From positions 1 to 15,701 of the forward strand of contig JASAON010001347.1 of the NCBI GenBank assembly GCA_030849065.1: a DNA stretch of 15,701 bases, written 5' to 3'. Positions 7,274-14,419 of the stretch are shown here, piece by piece. Positions within the stretch are counted from its first letter, which is position 1. The number at the start of each line of letters is the position of its first letter. The notes below the pieces were generated by a model that was given only the letters and a program-made list of their open reading frames with translations, did not search any database and was not told the origin of the DNA. Both the position numbers and the translations under genes were made by a program. Origin of the DNA: Jaenimonas drosophilae. Taxonomy: Eukaryota > Euglenozoa > Kinetoplastea > Trypanosomatida > Trypanosomatidae.

Positions 7274-10200
7274 CTAGGCCACCATCTCCGCCACGCAGTC
7301 GACGCTGCAGCTGCACTTAAGCAGGAACCTGGCCGAGGACCGCTCCGATGCGCTGATCACCAAGACGTACTTGGTGGCGTTGCCCTTCAGTTCTGTTCCA
7401 CGCAACGCGACTCCGGAGCTCGTATACATGCCAGAGCTCCGGATGAGCTCCATCGTAGTACCGTCCTTCTCCTGGAAGAGGGCCACATTGGCGTAGACGG
7501 AGCGTTGGTCGCCCTCCTCCATCACAAACAAGCGGCAAAAGAACACGCCGCTGGAGCTCCCCTTGAGGCTGACCACTACCTTGGCATTGCTGAAGACCTC
7601 ATCCGTCTTGCGTAGCACCAGTGGAGGTGCCAGGCCACTGCGAAGGGCCCCACCAGCAGGGAGAAGACGTCCGTGCAGGGTCACAGTCATCTTTTGGCCC
7701 ACGTCTTCAGCGGGCAACTCACGCAAATCATGTGCTTCCGTGGACTCCACGCAGAGTGTGTAGGTCCCTGGTACACCCTTGTCATAGAGTGAGGGGATGA
7801 CGGTGTAGTCTCCGGCAGGAAGAGGAGGAAGGCAGGTGCTTGTGTTGGCCACATTGACGGGGCCGATGCTGCAAGCCTTTTCCCCTTCACTCGTCAAGGC
7901 TTTCCGCACCACCTCACGAATTGTGGAGATGATGGAGAGGAGGTGTGCGGCTGCCGCGGTGGACATGCCGTGGCTTGCCAGGGTGACTCGGCGGGTGATG
8001 GAGGCCAGCTGATGCAGAGTGGTCTGGCGTTGTGCGCTGCCTCGGAGGATGCCATCGGCAAGGTCCTTGAGCTCTCCCGCGAAGGCTTCTGCCGCTGTGC
8101 TGAGCTCGGGCGGGTCGGATATGGGAACGAGGTTCACCTCGGCCGCCCCAGATGCGTTGCTGGCAGAGTTAGGATACAGGCTGGCCAGTGGCTCACCCCA
8201 CTCCACGGTGCCGCCACCTTGGTTGGTGAGCTGCAAACGTGTCGAGGCTTCACTGAGGCAATGACCCTTGGCAATGGCAGCCAACAACACCATGCGTACA
8301 TCATCCTCGAGCTGATCCACATCGTACATGGTGAAGGACTTGGAGCTCGGTGACAGTGGCCTCACCCCGACGCGAATGGTGAAGGAGATCACCGGGGGCA
8401 GCTCGCCCAGCGACTTTAGGTTATCCACCACGAGTGTGTGTGGCAAGTCGCTGCCCACCGCTGCACCTCCATGACCGTAGGCCAGCGCCTGAAGAATGAG
8501 ATTACCCTCACGTTGTACGCTGCCAACGCGTGGGGCAAAGGCCGTGAGCACACTGGCGTCCTCAGAGGTACGCTCACTGGATGAGATCCGCACCAGCTGC
8601 AGCTGACAACAGGACTCTGTTCCTTCCACAGAGAGACGCACATGCACGCGTGCAGGTTGCGCAAGGTGCAGCAGGTACTGTGGGTTGTAAATGAAGGTGG
8701 GTTCCCCGGTACGGCCGCCACAGCTTTGGCCCTTCACCCACGCCCCCCGCACCACACTTGTGTGGGGGAGGCGTGTGGGTGGAATGTTGTGCATAAAGAC
8801 ACCAACCGTGGAGGATGGGAGTGAGGAGGCTAGACCGGCTGCCTGAGCGTAGAAGGTGGAGCCCAGGGCGGCACTCTCTGGTCGCTGGAGTGGCAGCTTG
8901 AACTGTGGCAGGTCGGTGTGTAGGGTGACGGTGTAGCCAAAGCTTTCCTGCACCGTCGATCCAAGACGTGCGAGGACCACGACCAAGTCCACGTGGCCAG
9001 AGGGGCAGTCAAAGCTGAAGGTGTTGGCGGCACTGTTGCGGAAGGTGACCTCATTCAGCGGGCACAGGCGCTGGCGCAGGTCGGTGTAGCTTGCCAAGCG
9101 ACGGCAGGTGCAGCGATCGGCCATGCAGCGCACCCCAGTGTGTTGGGTAATGGATGGGCAGCTCGTGACGTTGTATACCTTCAGGGCCACAAATGGTACC
9201 TTGGGGTGATTCTTCTCGAACTGTAGTCCAAACTCCGAAACATCGGTGATGTGGCGGGAGAGGGTGAGGTGCATCCGTGTACGTGTGCTCGACCCGACAA
9301 CGCCAATGTGGATCTGGGGTGACTGGCCCATGGAGGTGGCGTACTCAAAGACACCGTGAGCGGCCAAACGCGTAGGACGTCGCGGTTGTGGGGCGTCAGG
9401 GCGGCGGAAGAGGAGGTAGGGGTTCCAGCTCAGGTTCAGCCGATCAAAGTAGGTGCAGGCGTCCTCCCACGTCACACAAAAGTTGCCACCGGCGGCAGAG
9501 GCGGCCGTGAGACCCATGGCGGCATGAACCGCCTTCGCGGCAGGACTTGCATCCTCAATGGAGAGTGAGCCACGCCAGGAGGAGGTGGACCACGGATTGC
9601 GGATGAGCAGCACACGAAGACGGCTACTTTTCCCGGATGAGGCTGGTATCTCCACCTCCTGCACATCCAAGATGGCGTAGGCATGACCGCTCACCAAGCC
9701 TTGCTGCGACTCTATCGAGGCTGCCATCTTCACAGGTGTGGTGATGGTGCCAATGACGGCACCGAGTGGGTAGCTGAAGGACAGCCGCTTCCAGTGGTAC
9801 TCCTCGTCAAAGGAGGGGCTATCCATGGACACGGTATCAGGCAACCACCCAGAGAGTTTGAAGAGGTCGCTGCTGCTGCTGCTGCCCGGGAAGTCGTAGG
9901 TACCCCCGCACACCTTCACAAAGGCCTTCTCCATCAAGGATACCCACATCTCTTGTGGGTCCTTGGAGTACATGCACAAGAGCTTATCCTTGGCTGGGCT
10001 CATGGGCAGGCGGTCATCCACCAGCACCAGACGTGTCATGCCGTTGATGAGCATCTTGATGCAGTACTTGCCCTTTTGGCTCACAATGGGACGGCCCTCG
10101 GCGTCTTGAGGGTAGATGACGTTGCTAATGAGCTTCGTGAAGGGAAAACGTTGTTGGTAGCTGGCACAAATGATCAAGCTGCAGGCGAGCGAGCAATCAC

Positions 10201-11155
10201 CCACCACACTCTGCGTGATGTTGGCAGGGTCACCCTTGCCAAGAATGTAGTGTTGGGAGGTGTTGTTTGCCCCAGACATCTCCGTCAGCCTGGCGAAGAT
10301 GGCTTCATGACGTTGCTGCGCGGGGCAGAGCTTGGGGGTGAAGCGATCCACCCACAACCCTTCACATGGCATAAAGACGTTCTCCGCACCGTAGCCCTCG
10401 CTCAGATCATCCCACATGGGGAGAAGAATGGTGTTCGTCATGCCGCTAAATCGCAGAAGCTCGATATCTTGTGAAAGGAGCTCATTGTCCTGCAGAAAGC
10501 GTGGCGGGTTGTTCTTGTAGTACTGCCGTCGAAGGAGCTCCAGCGCGTCGGCAATGTTGCCAAAGTTGGATGGGTTGTTGCGCTCCTGTGAGCCCAGGGC
10601 ATAGGCGTGCTGAAGCACATCAATGGCGCGCTTCACCTCACCCTTGTGGCTGAGTTCCGTCGCCACCTCCACCGCACGAAGAACAAAGTCCGACGAACGC
10701 GACGGAAATTGGTTGAAGAGATTGGTGGGCGTGTTGCTCGCCTGTGCCGATAAGGCGGGCGACGATGGGCCGTCCTTCTTTTCTGAGTTGGTAGCCAAAG
10801 GTGGAGCCACCACCTTTGGCTTCGCAGAGGCAGGCTTGGATGTTGCTGCTGCGGTGGTCTTTGGTGGCACAGTTGCTTTAGCTGCATTGCTCTGTGCGGG
10901 TGTACGCTGTGTTGGTGTAGGTGCGGGCAGAGTTGATGAAGCGGCAATGGCCTGCCGCAGCTCCTTCACCCGTGCGGCGACCTTCTCCAGGTAGCTCATG
11001 AGCTTGGCCCGCTCCGCGAGTGGTGTGTTTTGGTTCTTCACCCGAGCACTCAGAATATGGATAGCTTTGGTGTAGCACTCCTCTGCCTGCACACACTTAC
11101 CTTCTTCGTCCAACTTCACGGCATTGAGCATCAACGTCGTACCTTCATCCGCCAT
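7274..11155 (-). CDS. Calpain-7/PalB-type cysteine protease with MIT domains
   Basis: A 1293-aa calpain of the calpain-7/PalB (Rim13) class, which in other eukaryotes works with ESCRT-III on endosomes. Residues 1-70 form a typical MIT domain (EEGKCVQAEECYTKAI at 17-32). Residues about 153-212 look like a second MIT hairpin, as in calpain-7. The Ala/Pro/Thr-rich linker at 74-145 is disordered. The protease core spans about 265-585: oxyanion Gln315 and Cys321 in TQSVVGDCS, His491 in SGHAYAILD and Asn520 in RNPWS, so all catalytic residues are present. The block ELWVSLMEKAFVKVCGG-like (402-418) and GTYDFPGSSSS (418-427) match calpain-7 closely. Beta-sandwich regions follow, with LSRHITDVSEF (632-642) and a terminal PPLPAGDYTVIPS strand (1110-1122). 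Calpain-7 is about 810 aa; most of the excess lies between 660 and 1100. No EF-hand is seen, so calcium control is not predicted. Confidence 0.9.
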   Translation of the reverse strand: MADEGTTLMLNAVKLDEEGKCVQAEECYTKAIHILSARVKNQNTPLAERAKLMSYLEKVAARVKELRQAIAASSTLPAPTPTQRTPAQSNAAKATVPPKTTAAATSKPASAKPKVVAPPLATNSEKKDGPSSPALSAQASNTPTNLFNQFPSRSSDFVLRAVEVATELSHKGEVKRAIDVLQHAYALGSQERNNPSNFGNIADALELLRRQYYKNNPPRFLQDNELLSQDIELLRFSGMTNTILLPMWDDLSEGYGAENVFMPCEGLWVDRFTPKLCPAQQRHEAIFARLTEMSGANNTSQHYILGKGDPANITQSVVGDCSLACSLIICASYQQRFPFTKLISNVIYPQDAEGRPIVSQKGKYCIKMLINGMTRLVLVDDRLPMSPAKDKLLCMYSKDPQEMWVSLMEKAFVKVCGGTYDFPGSSSSSDLFKLSGWLPDTVSMDSPSFDEEYHWKRLSFSYPLGAVIGTITTPVKMAASIESQQGLVSGHAYAILDVQEVEIPASSGKSSRLRVLLIRNPWSTSSWRGSLSIEDASPAAKAVHAAMGLTAASAAGGNFCVTWEDACTYFDRLNLSWNPYLLFRRPDAPQPRRPTRLAAHGVFEYATSMGQSPQIHIGVVGSSTRTRMHLTLSRHITDVSEFGLQFEKNHPKVPFVALKVYNVTSCPSITQHTGVRCMADRCTCRRLASYTDLRQRLCPLNEVTFRNSAANTFSFDCPSGHVDLVVVLARLGSTVQESFGYTVTLHTDLPQFKLPLQRPESAALGSTFYAQAAGLASSLPSSTVGVFMHNIPPTRLPHTSVVRGAWVKGQSCGGRTGEPTFIYNPQYLLHLAQPARVHVRLSVEGTESCCQLQLVRISSSERTSEDASVLTAFAPRVGSVQREGNLILQALAYGHGGAAVGSDLPHTLVVDNLKSLGELPPVISFTIRVGVRPLSPSSKSFTMYDVDQLEDDVRMVLLAAIAKGHCLSEASTRLQLTNQGGGTVEWGEPLASLYPNSASNASGAAEVNLVPISDPPELSTAAEAFAGELKDLADGILRGSAQRQTTLHQLASITRRVTLASHGMSTAAAAHLLSIISTIREVVRKALTSEGEKACSIGPVNVANTSTCLPPLPAGDYTVIPSLYDKGVPGTYTLCVESTEAHDLRELPAEDVGQKMTVTLHGRLLPAGGALRSGLAPPLVLRKTDEVFSNAKVVVSLKGSSSGVFFCRLFVMEEGDQRSVYANVALFQEKDGTTMELIRSSGMYTSSGVALRGTELKGNATKYVLVISASERSSARFLLKCSCSVDCVAEMVA

Positions 11156-11266
11156 GATTCCACCTCACCTTTCGTATTTATTATTTGTTTGCTGCCACCA
11201 CACTTGTGTGTTGTGCGCGCGACCCCGTGAATAACCAGCCTACTTGTGGGAATCCCTAGTAGTACC

Positions 11267-11306
11267 CTGTGTGGAGTAGCAACATGCAACAACAAGGAAG
11301 AGAGTG
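11267..11306 (-). promoter_or_regulatory. Predicted spliced-leader acceptor for the calpain
   Basis: A short C/T-rich tract on the minus strand (about 11291-11306) is followed by its first AG at 11268-11267, giving a leader of about 111 nt. The tract is weaker than the others in this window. Confidence 0.45.
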
Positions 11307-11425
11307 GCATGCCTGGACAACACAGTGAATACAAAGATGAGCATGATCCTTGGCAAAATTGGCAAACCACATCTCATGGATGTGAAGCAGTGAGCGAGTC
11401 TTGTTAGGTTGTGTGTGATAAGATG

Positions 11426-11446
11426 GTGATGATCATGATGATGATC
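11426..11446. repeat. GAT/ATC trinucleotide run with inverted repeat
   Basis: An imperfect GAT run that lies just past the stop codon of the SQOR-like gene. On the transcribed strand it contains GATCAT-CATC-ATGATC, a 6-bp inverted repeat with a 4-nt spacer. It could be a small hairpin, but trinucleotide runs generate such symmetry by chance. Confidence 0.6.
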
Positions 11447-11450
11447 TCGC

Positions 11451-13586
11451 TCAGTTAGCGATCCACGATCCCTTCAATGGGCTTCCATCTTCCACGGAGT
11501 AGGTGGGAAGGAGGTACCACTTTGCGGGGTGCCAGATCCCACGCATGAAGGTGAAGAAGTAGGCGAGCTCGTACAAGGCCAGCTGACAAAAGAGGCCGTT
11601 GGCCAGGCCACGCGCATCTCTCCAAACGAGGTTGTTCCACCAGTGGTTGCAACAGCCAACAAGAGGCTCCACTTCATCAACACGTGAGGCACCGCCCTCA
11701 CGCCATGCCGCCATGCGCTGCTGCTGTTGCGGGGTGTAGAGCATCTCGGGCCACATACACCGCCACGTACTCATCACAATGTGGAAGGACGAGTAGCCGT
11801 CGTACTTGGCCATGCGCTGCCTCAAGTGTTGCGTGGTGGCTGCACGTGCATCACCAAGTTCCTTCACCACACGTTGCTTCGCCTCGGCAAACGAAAGACG
11901 TTCCTCACGTTGCAACGTTTCTTGCGAGTGAAGCGCGTGCTCCAGCACCTGAATAACATTGTGCGAGACCACAGGGACCTGTGCGAGCGTGGCCCCGTAG
12001 CTCTTTGCCGTGGGTAGTCCGGCTGCATCACCAATGGCAAATATGTTGGTGTAGCTCCGATGGCAGAGCGTTTCAGGATCAACATCCACGAAGGATTCTT
12101 CATCCACGTACGTCTTGTGCTTCCGTGCAGCGGAGGAGGAAGATGTTGGGCATGGATGCTCTGCGGCGTAGCTTGCGCGGTGGAGGCCGCTTCGTCGGAT
12201 GAAGGCTGGCGCGGTGAGGGGGAGGTCAAGCAACAAGAGACGATATGGAACACGAAACTCCACGTTGGCTGCGTAGTTGTACAAGGTGGCGATGCTCGTG
12301 AGAGGGTCCACGTGGGTGAGGTAGCTCGAGCGCAGCCACAAGAAGGCGTGATTGCCCGAGGCGGATCTCATCACGTCTTGGCGTTCGCGCCACAACTGAA
12401 GAACAACGTCATTCACCGATTGTGGTGCCATGGGCAACGGATCTACATCGGCGGTGACGGCACAGAGGCGGCAGCGGCTGAGCTTGCCAAAGTAATGCAG
12501 GTACTTCCACAGGAGGTTGGTGGTGCCAATGAAGGTGCCATCGTGTTGGCGAGAGGTGGCCAACATGACGGGCGACGCAGCGGGTGTACCTGCGCCCTCC
12601 GCTGGAATCGTACCACAATGTTGCACCCACGCATCATTGAGCACATCGGCATCCGTGGAGGTTGCGGCAATGATGGTGGCAGAGGGCCGACCACGTGAGG
12701 AGCGGGCCGCCTCCATCGTTGCCACGAAGGAGGCTGGCGGCACCTTCACGTGGAGCATGTTCCCCTGGAAAATGTGGCCGAGGTTGTCGCGGGTAACGCC
12801 AGGATGAATGGCGATGCGATGCCTATCAACGTCACTGGAGCTCAAACACGCCGCCAAGGAGCCCAGCGAGCGTTGTGCTCCGGCCGCAATGACGAGAACG
12901 TCGTACGGGTAGGCCACGCCACCATCGGAGAGGGTGCGGCTGCCATCATCATTGAGCGTTGTTTCATCGTGTGCGCACGTTGTTGTCTTCCCCCACATGC
13001 GCCTCCACAGACTAACCTGGCCAGCCTCTGCCGACGGGGATGCTGATGATGATGATGATGATGGTGCGGTGCGTTCCTTGGATACGTCCTTCTTGGGCAT
13101 TGAATCAGGTCGTACCACCACACGTTGTTGCTGCTCATCGACACGCACCACTTCGCCCATCACCAAATGTGCCTGGCGCGAGACGTTCCACGTCGCGGGT
13201 GAGCGAAGTGAATCCAGGCCACCCGTTGTGTTGAGGTCGTAGCTGCGATGGCCAACATGTGCGTGCGGAATCATGCCCAGAAATGTTTGCCGCCGCTCCT
13301 TCTCAATCACGGTGATGTGCAGATTTGGTGCGTAGTTGCTGAGTGAGGCCGCGAGGGCACATCCACCAGGACCTGCACCAACAATAACGACGCGCTGGCC
13401 ACGGCGCTTGTGTGCCGCGACGGAGGCCGGCTTGCGGTCTCGGTTTTGTGTGTAGTGGAGCGCGGCACCGAAGCTCATGATGGCGGTGGTCGCAGCCACC
13501 AGGCCAGCAGCCACAAGGAACCGCTGCGACTGTTGCAGCCGCATGGGGTGGCCCTTTGGCGGCGGGGCCCGCTTAGGTATGTACAT
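11451..13586 (-). CDS. Membrane-anchored flavoprotein related to sulfide:quinone oxidoreductase
   Basis: A 711-aa FAD-dependent pyridine-nucleotide-disulfide-type oxidoreductase. A hydrophobic segment at 23-44 is a likely anchor or part of a mitochondrial signal. The FAD-binding strand-loop-helix is RVVIVGAGPGGCALAASL (65-82), a YPYDVLVIAAGA block is at 226-237, and the second FAD motif is NIFAIGDAAGLPTAKSYGATLAQ (514-536). The C-terminal KYDGYSS (594-600) is typical of eukaryotic sulfide:quinone oxidoreductase, and two hydrophobic segments follow (about 663-695). However the usual GDC cysteine before NLPTSK is Ala521 here, and no clear equivalent of the first redox cysteine in its conserved context is visible. 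Length is about 260 aa above usual SQOR, partly through a low-complexity insert at 160-222 that includes a Ser run. Sulfide oxidation is therefore uncertain; a related quinone-linked dehydrogenase is possible. Two starts are plausible: ATG 13586 or in-frame ATG 13544. Confidence 0.8.
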   Translation of the reverse strand: MYIPKRAPPPKGHPMRLQQSQRFLVAAGLVAATTAIMSFGAALHYTQNRDRKPASVAAHKRRGQRVVIVGAGPGGCALAASLSNYAPNLHITVIEKERRQTFLGMIPHAHVGHRSYDLNTTGGLDSLRSPATWNVSRQAHLVMGEVVRVDEQQQRVVVRPDSMPKKDVSKERTAPSSSSSSASPSAEAGQVSLWRRMWGKTTTCAHDETTLNDDGSRTLSDGGVAYPYDVLVIAAGAQRSLGSLAACLSSSDVDRHRIAIHPGVTRDNLGHIFQGNMLHVKVPPASFVATMEAARSSRGRPSATIIAATSTDADVLNDAWVQHCGTIPAEGAGTPAASPVMLATSRQHDGTFIGTTNLLWKYLHYFGKLSRCRLCAVTADVDPLPMAPQSVNDVVLQLWRERQDVMRSASGNHAFLWLRSSYLTHVDPLTSIATLYNYAANVEFRVPYRLLLLDLPLTAPAFIRRSGLHRASYAAEHPCPTSSSSAARKHKTYVDEESFVDVDPETLCHRSYTNIFAIGDAAGLPTAKSYGATLAQVPVVSHNVIQVLEHALHSQETLQREERLSFAEAKQRVVKELGDARAATTQHLRQRMAKYDGYSSFHIVMSTWRCMWPEMLYTPQQQQRMAAWREGGASRVDEVEPLVGCCNHWWNNLVWRDARGLANGLFCQLALYELAYFFTFMRGIWHPAKWYLLPTYSVEDGSPLKGSWIAN

Positions 13587-13596
13587 GACCTAGATC

Positions 13597-13671
13597 CTTT
13601 TATGGTGTATGTATACATGCGTGGAGAGATGAAGAAGAAGGTGAAGAAGAGGAACGAAAAGATGCAGAAGT
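13597..13671 (-). promoter_or_regulatory. Predicted spliced-leader acceptor for the SQOR-like gene
   Basis: A strong C/T tract of about 50 nt on the minus strand (13621-13671) is followed by its first AG at 13598-13597. That leaves a leader of only 10 nt before ATG 13586. A further AG at 13573-13572 lies inside the first codons and would leave 27 nt before ATG 13544. Confidence 0.55.
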
Positions 13672-13740
13672 TGTGCAAACACACGTGATGATGTGCGTGT
13701 GTGCTCACTCATTCGTGGTACGTGTGCGTGTCTGTACGCA

Positions 13741-13766
13741 TGTGTGTACGTGTGTGTGTGTGTGTG
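13741..13766. repeat. GT/CA dinucleotide run, ending in (TG)8
   Basis: A GT-rich stretch on the plus strand whose uninterrupted part, 13751-13766, is (TG)8. More imperfect GT repeats extend to about 13690. It lies in the 3' UTR of the RIIa gene, upstream of the next pyrimidine tract. Confidence 0.85.
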
Positions 13767-13826
13767 TTGTACATGGGTAGCAGTCGCAGCCTTCAACGTG
13801 TACGGAATGATGATGATGATCCATCA

Positions 13827-14183
13827 TCACAAAAGAGCCTCGGCTGCTGCGTTGCACACTTCTAATCCACGAAACTGTCGCTCCGCCTCGGCGCTTTCCT
13901 CCGCTTGCACCAGGGCTTCCAAATCATTTTCGGCGAAAAAGTTCGTCAAAAAACCAACGGCGTCGTCCGGATGAGCCTTCACAAGCTCACCAATGGCCAT
14001 GCGCATGGCAAGATCAATCTCAGGGTGTGCGCGGAGGTACTTGGCTTGGCGGATGCGCACCTCCACCAAGTTGGTGCGGAGCTTCTCACGCTCTTCTTCC
14101 GTGAAGAGGGCGGTGGCAGCTTCATTGATGGTCGGTTCAGGCCCGGCAAAGGGCCGTGGAACCTCTGCGGTTGGCATGGGCAT
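13827..14183 (-). CDS. Small RIIa-type dimerisation/docking domain protein
   Basis: A 118-aa protein. Residues about 47-85 (QAKYLRAHPEIDLAMR, then IGELVKAHPDDAVGFLTNFF) match the RIIa dimerisation/docking fold seen in PKA regulatory subunits and in small RIIAD1-like and radial-spoke proteins. The pattern is YLxxHPEI, then a helix with KxxPDDAVxFxxxFF. Such domains dimerise as a four-helix bundle and bind amphipathic helices of anchoring proteins; many small ones are ciliary. There is no cyclic-nucleotide-binding domain, so this is not a PKA regulatory subunit itself. The N-terminus is Pro-rich; the C-terminus is Glu/Ala helical (about 86-118). The start is ATG 14183; an ATG two codons later is an equivalent choice. 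Flagellar location is inferred from the family only. Confidence 0.78.
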   Translation of the reverse strand: MPMPTAEVPRPFAGPEPTINEAATALFTEEEREKLRTNLVEVRIRQAKYLRAHPEIDLAMRMAIGELVKAHPDDAVGFLTNFFAENDLEALVQAEESAEAERQFRGLEVCNAAAEALL

Positions 14184-14189
14184 GAGTTG

Positions 14190-14234
14190 CTACAAACACA
14201 ACACAGCCAAGAAGAGAGGGAGAGAGAGAGGAGG
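14190..14234 (-). promoter_or_regulatory. Predicted spliced-leader acceptor for the RIIa gene
   Basis: An almost pure C/T tract on the minus strand (14209-14234) is followed by TTTGTAG with its first AG at 14191-14190. This is the best-formed acceptor in the window. The predicted leader is only 6 nt before ATG 14183. Confidence 0.65.
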
Positions 14235-14419
14235 TTTAGGATCACCTACACACATGCATCATCACACAGCAACTACTCTGACATGTACTCACGTGACGTG
14301 TTTCATATCTTGTGAAGGTACAAACGCAACGTCCACTGATCCAAGAGTTCTATGCAAGAGGGAAGAGTGAGGGGCACATGACATACACGTACACGGACAC
14401 CTCCAACCACCTTGTGTGC

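Noticed and set aside
9683..10474. 263-codon open frame on the plus strand
   Set aside because: It lies wholly antisense to the calpain catalytic core, whose conserved residues prove the minus-strand frame. The plus-strand product has no recognisable domain.
5308..11155. MON1 and calpain-7 as a functional endosomal operon
   Set aside because: Both act on endosomes in other eukaryotes, but neighbours in such polycistronic units are generally unrelated in function, and the flanking genes here are unrelated.
14350..14419. Straight-through C-terminal tail of the right-edge gene
   Set aside because: Composition is unlike the rest of the protein and the frame runs through GT-rich intergenic sequence. 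A one-base correction at the N gives a more plausible end.
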